Notes under the pieces: generated by a model | The model's input: the letters and a program-made list of their open reading frames with translations, nothing else | Databases searched by the model: none | Told to the model about the DNA's origin: nothing | Shown here: positions 1 to 6,119 of the stretch, piece by piece | Position numbering within the stretch: position 1 is the first letter of the stretch | Layout: every line of letters begins with the position of its first letter | Position numbers and translations under genes: made by a program | NCBI GenBank assembly: GCA_027021605.1 | Contig: JALUUA010000214.1 | Coordinates: 1 to 8,386, forward strand | Direction: 5' to 3' | DNA length: 8,386 bases | Origin: Candidatus Bipolaricaulota bacterium | GTDB taxonomy: Bacteria; Bipolaricaulota; Bipolaricaulia; RBG-16-55-9

Positions 1-1015
1 TCCGGACGCCCGCACCTCGGCCGCTGGGGTCACCGCCGTCGGCGCAGCCGTTGCGCACCGTGATGGAATTCAGGGTGAGGTTCCCCGTGCCCGCCACGTG
101 GAAGATGCGAAACTCCCCGGGCTCGATGGTCCCGTTCAGGTTGCAACTCAGGGTCGGATCCCGCTCGACGGTCGCCCCGTTGCCGTTGATCGTGATCTCG
201 GAGGTGATCGAGGGTAGGCCGGTGGCCCCATCCACGGCAAAGGGGCCATCCGTCAAGGTATAGGTGGAGTTCGCCGCCAGCTCCAAGGTGTCGGCCCCGG
301 CCGGGTCGCCCGCGGCGCAGTCGGGGTGGGGTTGGCCCGTGGTGGTGTCGTTCGCGTTCTCGATCGCCTCCCGAAGCGAACAGATCCCGTCCGTGTCGTC
401 GATCACCACCGCCCCGGGAGCGACGGTGATCGGGGCTACATTAAAGGACACTGTAGCCTTATAGTCCAGTCCTTGGGAGAAGCCAAAATCTATCACATCG
501 AACTCGAGAACGTTGGTACCGGCAACGAACAGTGAGGGGTCACTAGTCGTGAACGTTTCAGGCGGATCCTGAAAATTGGCGGGAAAATCCCCCTGGGGTT
601 GTTGCCCGATTTGGGTCCCATTGAGAAAGATGGTCGCTGCGTTGTCAGCGTGAATGGTCACGGTCAAGGAGGGATTGACAAAGTTGTTGGGAAGCTGAAA
701 GGTCGTCCTATAACGCACCGTAGTATTCAGTCCGCAGGGCTCGGAGTCGCTTGGGCCACAGTTGATCCACTGGGTCCCAGCGATTGTGCTCCAGTTAGAG
801 GATGGAGCGATAATGAAGGCATCCTGAAAGTTGACCCCGTCCAAGCTGAACTGGTTGATGGGATCACGGTCTCCGATGGCACCGTTGCCACTGATAATGG
901 TTAGGGTCGTAGCATTGGCGATGACCGATAAGACCAGAAACGAAATCGCCCATGTCAGAATCAGAGATCGAACGATCCACAGTCGCCGCCCGCTCCCTTG
1001 CGACCTGCGCTGCAC
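1..1015 (-). CDS. Secreted CSLREA-domain surface protein, N-terminal part (runs off left edge)
   Basis: An uninterrupted minus-strand frame runs from a GTG at 1013-1015 to the window edge (338 codons, no stop seen). GTG is chosen because AGGAGG lies 9 nt upstream and a signal peptide follows at once: basic n-region with QRR and GRR, hydrophobic core about residues 17-33 (SLILTWAISFLVLSVIA), probable cleavage after ANA at residue 35. Residues about 36-190 look like a beta-sandwich, with YRTTFQLP, IHADNAATIFLNG and FVAGTNVLEFDV stretches, as in ligand-binding or choice-of-anchor ectodomains. Residues 212-217 read CSLREA, followed by IENAND and, further on, ITINGNGATV and LTLNSITVRNG, which is typical of CSLREA proteins leading into a right-handed parallel beta-helix. 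The likely role is a secreted or cell-surface protein, possibly adhesive or polysaccharide-binding; the ligand is unknown. It is divergent from the SARP-type regulator. The missing C-terminus would show how it is anchored. Confidence 0.88.
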   Translation of the reverse strand, partial: MQRRSQGSGRRLWIVRSLILTWAISFLVLSVIANATTLTIISGNGAIGDRDPINQFSLDGVNFQDAFIIAPSSNWSTIAGTQWINCGPSDSEPCGLNTTVRYRTTFQLPNNFVNPSLTVTIHADNAATIFLNGTQIGQQPQGDFPANFQDPPETFTTSDPSLFVAGTNVLEFDVIDFGFSQGLDYKATVSFNVAPITVAPGAVVIDDTDGICSLREAIENANDTTTGQPHPDCAAGDPAGADTLELAANSTYTLTDGPFAVDGATGLPSITSEITINGNGATVERDPTLSCNLNGTIEPGEFRIFHVAGTGNLTLNSITVRNGCADGGDPSGRGAGVR

Positions 1016-1024
1016 AACGATCAA

Positions 1025-1030
1025 CCTCCT
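1025..1030 (-). promoter_or_regulatory. Shine-Dalgarno site for the CSLREA gene
   Basis: The minus strand reads AGGAGG here, 9 nt before the GTG codon at 1013-1015. This site decides the start, because the in-frame TTG at 1022-1024 directly abuts it and would be too close. Confidence 0.8.
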
Positions 1031-1090
1031 CCCTTGCGTAGCCCAACGGCCCTTTTTCGTTTTCCCCTTCCCCAAAGGGGTCGCGCTCTC

Positions 1091-1103
1091 GGGTCGTTGA
1101 CCC
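1091..1103. promoter_or_regulatory. Perfect palindrome, candidate operator
   Basis: The sequence is GGGTC-gtt-GACCC, perfect 5-bp arms around 3 bp. A partly overlapping CTCGGG/CCCGAG pair lies at 1088-1093 and 1103-1108, so the region is symmetric at two registers. It lies between the two divergent starts and about 20 bp downstream, in the minus direction, of the minus-facing TATACT, where a bound protein could block or modulate CSLREA transcription. No binding protein can be named from sequence alone. Confidence 0.35.
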
Positions 1104-1122
1104 CCGAGTCCGCACCCGATTC

Positions 1123-1128
1123 AGTATA
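1123..1128 (-). promoter_or_regulatory. Possible -10 element for the CSLREA gene
   Basis: The minus strand reads TATACT, a good -10, but no recognisable -35 lies 16-18 bp upstream (the positions read CGCTGG or ACGCTG). A start here would give a leader of about 100 nt. A weak -35 would fit a promoter needing an activator, for example the neighbouring SARP-type protein, but that is speculation. Confidence 0.3.
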
Positions 1129-1196
1129 AAAATCCGGCGTTAGCCCAGCGTGAGGGAGGAGAGCCTCTTCCCCTGTATTTCCCTCTTTCAGGCGAT

Positions 1197-1225
1197 TTGA
1201 CTTCCTACATAAGTTCTCGTATACT
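1197..1225 (+). promoter_or_regulatory. Sigma-70-type promoter of the SARP/STAND regulator gene
   Basis: TTGACT (1197-1202) and TATACT (1220-1225) are separated by exactly 17 bp. Each hexamer differs from consensus by one base. Transcription would start near 1232 and give a leader of about 50 nt before the ATG at 1283. Spacing and match are good enough to expect activity without an activator. Confidence 0.75.
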
Positions 1226-1282
1226 CACCCCAAGTGTTTGAACGACAGGCCCCCAAGGCAGGGACCGGACGGGGCGAGGCAG

Positions 1283-4200
1283 ATGCTCAAAATCCAACTG
1301 CTCGGCGGCTTTCGCGTCGAGCATAACGGCAAGGCCCTCACCGACTGGGAGAGCTTCAAGACGGAAGCCCTCTTCGCCTTTCTGGTGCTCCACCCCCGCG
1401 AGACGTTTCGGCGGCCGTACCTGGCGGGCCTCTTTTGGCCGGAGAAGCCCGAGCCGAAAGCCTTCACCAACCTCCGCCACTCCCTCCACCGGCTGCGCAA
1501 GATCCTCCCCGACTGCGAACGGTACTTCCACATCGACCGGGTGCGGGTCGGCTTCGTCCCCAAGGCGAAGTACCGCCTCGACGTGGAGGACTTCCTCCGG
1601 CTCCTCCGGGAAGCGGAGGTCGACCTCGGCCCCGACCCCGACCCCGACTCCGATCCCGACCCCGACTCTGATCCCGGCCGGGACGCCAGCGCGGGCCCGG
1701 ACGGAAGCGTCCACGTCGACCTCCCCAAACTCGCGCGGGCCGTGCGCCTCTACCGCGGCCCCTTCTTGGAGGGCCATCCCGCCCACGAGGTCGACGAGTG
1801 GGAGTGGGTCGCCCGGGTCCGCGAGGGCCTGGAGGCGATGCAGGTCCGGGCGCTCGAGCGGCTGGCCGAGGGCTATGCGAGGCGCGCGGAGTACGGCGAG
1901 GCGGCCGCCTACGCCCGGAAGGCCGTGGAGCTGCGGCCCTATCGGGAGGAGCTCTACCGCCGCCTGATGCGCCATCTCATCGCCCAGGGGGATCTCCACG
2001 AGGCGGGCGCGTCTACGCGGAGTGCGAGCGGGCGCTCGAGGAGCTGGGCCTTTCGCCCGAGGAGCGCACCCGACGGCTCCGGGAGGGACTCACGCGGCGC
2101 AAGGAACACCGCTTGAGGGCCTCCGCGGGGAGCCCGCTGCGGCCGCTCACCCCGCTCATCGGCCGGGAGCGCGAGGTCGCCCAGGCCCTTAAGCTCCTGC
2201 GCGAGGCCCAAGAGGGGGGGCCGGGTCGGCTGCTCACCCTCGTCGGACCCGGGGGCGTCGGAAAGAGCCGCCTGGCCCTCGAGGTCGCCGCCCAAGCGGC
2301 CGACGCCTGCTCCGCGGGGGTCTGCTGCGTCCCGCTCGAGGAGGTCTCCGACCCGTCGCTGCTGGAGGAGGCCCTCGCCCGAAGCCTTGCGCTTTCGGCC
2401 TCCGGGTCCGGGGCCGAGGGCGAGGAGTGGGGCCCCCGGGTCCGCCGGTTTTTGCGGGACAAGGAGCTCCTGCTCGTCCTCGACGGCTTCGAGTCCCTCC
2501 TCGCCCGGGCGGATCTCCTCGTCGAGCTGCTCCGGGAGGCCCCGCGCCTGCGGATCCTCGTCACCTCGCGGGAGCGGCTCCACCTGCCCGAGGAGCGGGT
2601 CCTCCTCGTCCCGGGGATTGGCGATCCCCCGAACCGCGGAGGACGGGGCCCTCGAGGCGGCCCCCGCGGCGCGGCTCTTCCTCCACCACGCGCGCCGGGT
2701 CGCACCCGACTTCCGCCTCGCCGACGAGGACCGGCGGTATCTCTACGAGATCTGCGCCCTTCTGGAGGGCCTGCCCTTGGGGATCGAGCTGGCGGCCGCC
2801 TGGGCCCACCTGCTCCGCCCGCGGGAGATCTGGGAGGGGCTCCGCCGCGCCCGCGCCCGCGGCTCCCCGTGGACGGCCCCCGAGGGGGCCTCCTCCGAGG
2901 CGATCCTCCCCCGCCACCGGAGCCTGTGGGCCGTTCTCGAGCACTCCTGGGACCTCCTCTCGCCGGAGGAGCGGGCCGTCCTGCCGCGGCTGGCCCTCTT
3001 CCGCGCCGGCTTCGACCGCGAGGCCGCGGAGTCGATCGCCCAAGCTTCCCCGGCCGTCCTCGCCGCCCTGATCGATAAGAGCTTGATCCACCGCGGGTTG
3101 TCGGGCCGCCTGCGGCTTCACGAGCTGGTGCGCGCCTTCGCCGAGGAGAAGCTCCGGGCGCTCCCCCGGGAAGCCGAGCGGACCGCGGAGCGGCACGCCG
3201 TTTACTACCTGCGCTTTCTGCGGCGGCGGGAGGGGGCCCTGCGGGGGACCGGGACGATCGAAGCCCTCGGGGAGATTGAGGCCGAGATCGAGAACGTCCG
3301 CGCCGCGTGGGAGTGGGCCGTCCGGCACGGGCGGGCGGACGCGCTGGACTGCGCCCTCGACGGGCTCTATCTGTACGCCTTCCTCCGGGGGCGGTTTCGA
3401 GAGGGGGAGAGGCTCTGCCGGAAGGCCCGCCGGAGCCTGCGCGCCCGCGGCCGCCCCCGGGGCGAGGAGCGGCTCCTCCTCGTCCGCCTGGCGGTGCGGC
3501 AGGCGGTCTTCCACGAGCGGCGGACGCGCTACCGGAGCGCGCGCCGGCTGCTGGAGCGCAGCCTCGACGAGCTGGCCGCGCTGCTGGCCTCTCCCCCCGC
3601 CGCCGACTCCCCCTCGACGGTCCGACGGGTCCGCTGGGAGGCGGCCTTCGCCCTTCAGCGCTACGGCATCGTGCTTCACATGATGGGCGAGCCCCGGCGG
3701 GCGCGACGGGCCCTGGAGGAGGCGCAGCGCCGGGCCCAAGAGGCCGGGGATCCCTGGCTCTTGGCCCACATCCTCCGGGATTGGGCGATCTCGGCCCAGG
3801 CCCGGGGTGACTACGCCCAGGCGGCGGACTTCGCCAAGGAGAGCCTCCGGCTCTTCCAGGAGGCGGGGAGCGACGACGGGGCGACGACGACGGCCTGCAC
3901 CCTGAGCATGATCGCCATGAGCCTCGGCGAGTTCGAGGCGGCGCGGCGGTGGATTTGCCGAACCCTCCCGTATTTGCGCCGGGCCGACCAGCGCTGGATG
4001 CTCGGCCTCTGCTACCTCAACCTGGGGGAGATCCACCGGCTGGGGGGAAGGCTTCCCCGGGCGCGGCGGTGCGCGGAGCGCGGCCGGGCGATCTTCGAGG
4101 AGGCCGGATCGGCCTGGGGGCGGGTGGTCTCGGCGCTCGGACTCGGGGACATCGCGCTCTCGCGGGGGGATTGGCCGGAGGCGGCCCGCTCGTTCCGGGA

Positions 4201-4792
4201 GGCGGAGCGGCTCGCGGCGGAGGCGGGGCTGATTCCCGAGCGGATCCGGGCGCTCTGCCGCCGGAGCCGTCTGGCCCTGGAGCGCGACGATGCCGATCCG
4301 GATCTCGCCGCAGCGCGCGGGTGCCTGCAACGGGCCGTCGGGCTGCTGGGCGCGCTGCGGGCCGACGGACAGCCGAATCCCCTGCCCGCCGAGGTGCTGG
4401 TGGAAGTTGCCTTCCTCTGGCTGTGTGAGGGGCGCGCTCCGGAGGCCGCGCAACTCCTACGTGCGATCCTCGCGGACTTTCCCCTCTACGCGCAGCTTCG
4501 GGAGCGGGCGCAGGCCCTCCGGGCCCGGCTTCCCCGCCCGTCGCCGCGGGTCCGAGAAGCTCCTGATCTCCCTCCCCAACAAACGGCCTCCCCAACCGAG
4601 AAGCTCCTGCACTGGGTCGGCGCTCGGCTTACCCCGACCCCGACTTCAACCTCGACCTCGACCTCGACTTCGAGCCCGAGGACGGCGAAGAGCTCGAGGA
4701 CGGCGAAGGCTGCCGTCGGAGGGGGGCGGGGCAAGGCCCCGTCGGACCCGCTGACCCCTCCCCCGGGGAGCGGGCGAACGGGAAGGACATGA
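1283..4792 (+). CDS. AfsR/SARP-type regulator (winged helix-BTAD-NB-ARC/STAND-TPR), interrupted by two frameshifts
   Basis: The repaired protein is about 1169 aa. Residues 1-100 form an OmpR/SARP winged helix (LLGGFRV, LHPRETFRRPYLAGLFWP, LRHSLHRLRKIL). Residues 105-260 form a BTAD helical domain (AVRLYRGPFLEG, ALERLAEGYARRAEY, YREELYRRLMRHLIAQGD). A P-loop NTPase of the NB-ARC/STAND kind follows: LIGREREV, Walker A GPGGVGKS near 321-328, Walker B LLLVLD near 396-401, VTSRERL near 426-432 and GLPLGIELAAAW near 495. A winged-helix segment (DKSLIHRG, LRLHELVRAFAEEKL) leads into TPR-like helical repeats (about 780-1090). The ATG at 1283 places the family-typical MLKIQLLGGF at the N-terminus; an in-frame TTG at 1238 would only add a tail. 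As written, the frame is lost at 2005-2007 and regained at 2613-2616. Open pieces are 1283-2116 and, in the same frame, 2387-4792, with 2008-2612 read in another frame. Such proteins are cytosolic ATP-dependent transcription activators; the signal sensed here is unknown. If the frameshifts are real, only a 277-aa short SARP would be made. Confidence 0.85.
1631..1675 (+). repeat. Hexamer tract encoding an Asp-Pro/Asp-Ser linker
   Basis: Tandem CCCGAC/TCCGAT-type hexamers encode about seven (P/S)D dipeptides at residues 117-131 of the SARP/STAND protein. They sit between the winged helix and the main part of BTAD, where most relatives have a short loop. A 15-mer, ACCCCGACCCCGACT (1635-1649), recurs exactly at 4631-4645. 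This looks like replication-slippage expansion of a flexible acidic linker. Confidence 0.7.
2005..2007 (+). other. Frameshift 1 in the SARP/STAND gene (one G missing)
   Basis: As written, the BTAD domain reads HEAG and then a meaningless tail to the stop at 2116. Adding one G to the GGG run gives HEAGRVYAECERALEELG, the normal end of a BTAD domain, and joins the frame that carries Walker A. A homopolymer-length error or a true 1-nt deletion would both explain it. The run position within a codon or two is inferred from the protein restored. Confidence 0.75.
2613..2616 (+). other. Frameshift 2 in the SARP/STAND gene (one G extra)
   Basis: Upstream, the frame carrying Walker A, Walker B and VTSRERL continues to LLVPG and then breaks down. 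Removing one G from the GGGG run gives VLLVPGLAIPRTAEDG and joins the frame with GLPLGIELAAAW and the TPRs. The shift is +1 and exactly cancels the -1 shift at 2005-2007. Confidence 0.75.
4631..4708 (+). repeat. Low-complexity Thr-Pro/Thr-Ser tract plus a 13-bp direct repeat
   Basis: Hexamers of the ACCCCG/ACCTCG type at 4631-4672 encode alternating TP and TS dipeptides in the tail of the SARP/STAND protein. They are followed by two exact copies of GAGGACGGCGAAG (4678-4690 and 4696-4708, 18-bp period) that encode RTAKSSRTAK. In another frame the same DNA would read as an acidic PDPDF-LDLDL stretch, similar in character to the linker at 1631-1675, but that frame leads to no plausible end. The tail is beyond the last recognisable TPR. 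Confidence 0.65.
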
Positions 4793-4866
4793 GCCCACGG
4801 CTTATTATCGGCCGGTGTTCGCGCGTGCTTCGGCCTCCCCGGCCGCAAGGGCAGGGCTGCATACTC

Positions 4867-4895
4867 TTGACAACGCGGGATACTTGCGCTATCTT
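4867..4895 (+). promoter_or_regulatory. Strong sigma-70-type promoter of the padR-family operon
   Basis: A perfect TTGACA (4867-4872) and TATCTT (4890-4895) are 17 bp apart. The expected start of transcription is near 4902, only about 3 nt before the ATG at 4905. No Shine-Dalgarno sequence precedes that ATG, so the mRNA is probably leaderless or nearly so. Confidence 0.78.
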
Positions 4896-4915
4896 AATGC
4901 TTGCATGGCAAGATA
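4890..4915. promoter_or_regulatory. Candidate PadR autoregulatory operator
   Basis: TATCTT (4890-4895, also the -10) and AAGATA (4910-4915) form a perfect inverted repeat with a 14-bp spacer. Nested in it, CTTGC-ATG-GCAAG (4900-4912) is a perfect 5-bp palindrome centred on the start codon. A further CTTGC lies at 4883-4887, 17 bp upstream of the second copy. PadR proteins commonly repress their own promoters through inverted repeats overlapping the core promoter; assignment to this PadR is inference. Confidence 0.45.
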
Positions 4916-5387
4916 TTCAGCATCGGACCGATTGGAGGAGCTGGAGCAGTGGGCCTCCCAGCTGCGCAAGGGCGCGCTGGCGATGGGGATCTTGCTCCTT
5001 CTGCGCGATGGGCGCCGCTATGGACTCGAACTCGTCGAGGAGCTGGAGCGAACCACGGGGCTGGTGATCAGCGAGGGGACCATCTACCCCCTGCTGAGCC
5101 GCCTCCATCGCCAGGGGCTCCTAACTGCGGAGTGGGAGACGGAGACCGCGGGTCACCCCCGCAAGTACTACCGCCTCACCCCCAAAGGCGAAGCTCATCT
5201 GCGCGAGATGGTCGCCCGCTGGCGGGCCTTCTCCCAAGGGCTCAACGAGCTGATCCGGCGGGAATCCCCGTCTCCCCGAGAACCCGATTCCGAAGCGGAG
5301 GAGGAGAGGGATGCGACCGGCGCTCGAGGACCTTCCGCTTCAGCCGGAAGCCGCCGAGCTGCTCCGGGACTACCGGAGCCGACTTGA
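4905..5387 (+). CDS. PadR-family transcriptional regulator
   Basis: This 160-aa protein carries a full PadR winged helix: helix 1 LRKGALAMGILLLLRDG (about 20-36), RYGLELVEELE, the SEGTIYPLLSRLHRQGLL recognition region (56-73), and the wing TAGHPRKYYRLTPKG (81-95), followed by the helix LREMVARWRAFSQGL used for dimerisation. The ATG at 4905 is chosen because it sits just after the promoter and gives a normal N-terminal helix; an in-frame upstream extension to 4815 would lie across the promoter. Residues after about 120 form an unstructured acidic/basic tail, and the last 77 nt overlap the next gene. PadR proteins are usually dimeric repressors that respond to small molecules or partner proteins. 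Pairing with the HAAS membrane protein suggests that partner controls it. Autoregulation is likely from the palindromes over the promoter. Confidence 0.93.
   Translation: MARYSASDRLEELEQWASQLRKGALAMGILLLLRDGRRYGLELVEELERTTGLVISEGTIYPLLSRLHRQGLLTAEWETETAGHPRKYYRLTPKGEAHLREMVARWRAFSQGLNELIRRESPSPREPDSEAEEERDATGARGPSASAGSRRAAPGLPEPT
5297..5304 (+). promoter_or_regulatory. Shine-Dalgarno site for the HAAS gene inside padR
   Basis: GGAGGAGG lies 6 nt before the ATG at 5311 and within the padR coding sequence. It supports separate initiation of the overlapping gene, unlike the probably leaderless padR. Confidence 0.8.
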
Positions 5388-6051
5388 GCGGGCTCTCCAA
5401 GGATGTCGCCTCCCGGAGGCGGAACGCCGCGAGATCCGGAGGGAGATCGAAAGCCACCTCTGGGAGCGGCTCCGCCGCCTTGCGATTTCGCCCATCGAGC
5501 GGCAGCACGTCCTCGACGTCCTCTACAAGCTGGGCGAACCCGAGAGCTACGTGCCCCTGTACCTGACCCACAGCGATCTGGCGCGGGGGCTGCGCGGCTC
5601 GCCGCGCCACCTGCTGCGCGGTTGGGGGCGCTGGCTGCGCGCGACAGCCGCTCAGTACGTGTTCTCCCTGCCCTTCGTGTTCTGCTACCTGCTCTCACTC
5701 CTGCTGATGGTCACCGGGCTCTTGAAGTTGGCCTTCCCGGAGAGCTTCCGCGTCTACGCGACCCTGCCCGCGGCGGAGGCAGAAGCGCAGGACAAGGAGC
5801 GCGTGTACCTCTCGTTCGCGTTTTCCTTCGATGTGCCGCCGTCTTCCCCTACCCCTTCGGCAGAGGGTCTTTCGCGGTTCGAGGCTGGGAAGGAAGCGGG
5901 AAAGGTCGGGGGCCCGAGCGGACGCGTGGAGCTACTCAGCCCCTGGGGAGCGGCTGCGCTGCTAGGAGCGGGACTGGGCATTGCGCTGCTTGCCACGGGA
6001 CTGCTCCGCCGCCTGCTGCGACGAATGCTCCTTCGGCAGTATGGGATTTGA
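5311..6051 (+). CDS. HAAS-domain (DUF1700-like) membrane protein, PadR partner
   Basis: This 246-aa protein has a cytosolic N-terminal alpha-helical module (about 8-90) with LLRDYRSRLERAL, LPEAERREIRREIESHL, ERQHVLDVLYKLGEPESY. The IREIESHL and LGEPE elements are typical of the HTH-associated alpha-helical signalling (HAAS) domain. Two membrane segments follow, about 114-138 (QYVFSLPFVFCYLLSLLLMVTG) and 209-232 (LSPWGAAALLGAGLGIALLATG), flanking a roughly 70-residue outside segment, with an Arg-rich inner C-terminus. HAAS proteins are nearly always encoded next to PadR regulators and are proposed to pass membrane or envelope signals to them. Here the start overlaps padR by 77 nt, implying co-expression. 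The extracytoplasmic segment is not recognised. The gene ends at TGA 6049-6051. Confidence 0.85.
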   Translation: MRPALEDLPLQPEAAELLRDYRSRLERALQGCRLPEAERREIRREIESHLWERLRRLAISPIERQHVLDVLYKLGEPESYVPLYLTHSDLARGLRGSPRHLLRGWGRWLRATAAQYVFSLPFVFCYLLSLLLMVTGLLKLAFPESFRVYATLPAAEAEAQDKERVYLSFAFSFDVPPSSPTPSAEGLSRFEAGKEAGKVGGPSGRVELLSPWGAAALLGAGLGIALLATGLLRRLLRRMLLRQYGI

Positions 6052-6119
6052 GCCCTATATCTAAAGCATGCAATGCAAGGATACATACAAAGCACAATAA
6101 AGACGAGGAGGGATCGACG
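6052..6119 (+). other. AT-rich leader before the secreted-protein gene
   Basis: This 68-nt spacer carries a tandem ATGCA-ATGCA (6068-6077), then GCAAGGATA (6075-6083), which resembles GCAAGATA in the proposed PadR operator (4908-4915). GAGGAGGG at 6105-6112 is the ribosome-binding site, 7 nt from the ATG. TATATC at 6056-6061 is a poor -10 without a credible -35, and no terminator hairpin is visible. Read-through from the padR promoter is therefore likely. Confidence 0.4.

Larger units (their letters stand above)
1016..1282. other. Divergent intergenic regulatory region
   Basis: This 267-bp stretch separates two divergent genes and contains no convincing gene. It holds the leader of the CSLREA gene, a CCCC-AAA-GGGG inverted repeat (1070-1080), a perfect short palindrome (1091-1103), a minus-facing TATACT (1123-1128), a strong plus-facing promoter (1197-1225) and a roughly 50-nt leader of the regulator gene. 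AT content is higher than in the flanking genes. The ORFs that cross it lack ribosome-binding support and conserved motifs. Confidence 0.7.

Noticed and set aside
864..1115. 83-aa minus-strand ORF with an ATG start across the CSLREA gene start
   Set aside because: It is in another frame from the signal peptide/CSLREA reading and has no ribosome-binding site or recognisable domain; the GTG frame with AGGAGG is clearly real.
1097..1130. TTGACC with TATAAA as a second plus-strand promoter
   Set aside because: The spacing is 22 bp, too long for a normal sigma-70 promoter; the 17-bp promoter at 1197-1225 is far better.
1238..1282. TTG start giving a 15-residue longer SARP protein
   Set aside because: It lies about 6 nt from the predicted transcription start and has no Shine-Dalgarno; the family N-terminus begins at MLKIQLLGGF.
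2005..2616. Programmed ribosomal frameshifting as cause of the two shifts
   Set aside because: No slippery heptamer or downstream structure pattern is evident, and two opposite shifts would be needed; G-run length errors are simpler.
2561..4453. 630-aa minus-strand open frame
   Set aside because: Antisense shadow of the GC-rich SARP/STAND gene. The protein is rich in P, G, R and E without domains, while the plus frame carries GLPL and TPR motifs.
4627..4792. Alternative frame for the SARP tail giving an acidic PDPDF-LDLDL end
   Set aside because: It resembles the first linker but would run on into padR until 5067; the frame ending at 4792 is continuous with the TPRs and keeps good codon usage.
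4809..4845. CGGCCGG/CCGGCCG inverted repeat as a terminator of the SARP gene
   Set aside because: The 7-bp stem is perfect but the 23-nt loop is long and no T tract follows; in such GC-rich sequence it may be chance.
4789..5067. ATGA-coupled ORF following the SARP gene
   Set aside because: It has no domain and crosses the padR promoter and padR in the wrong frame.
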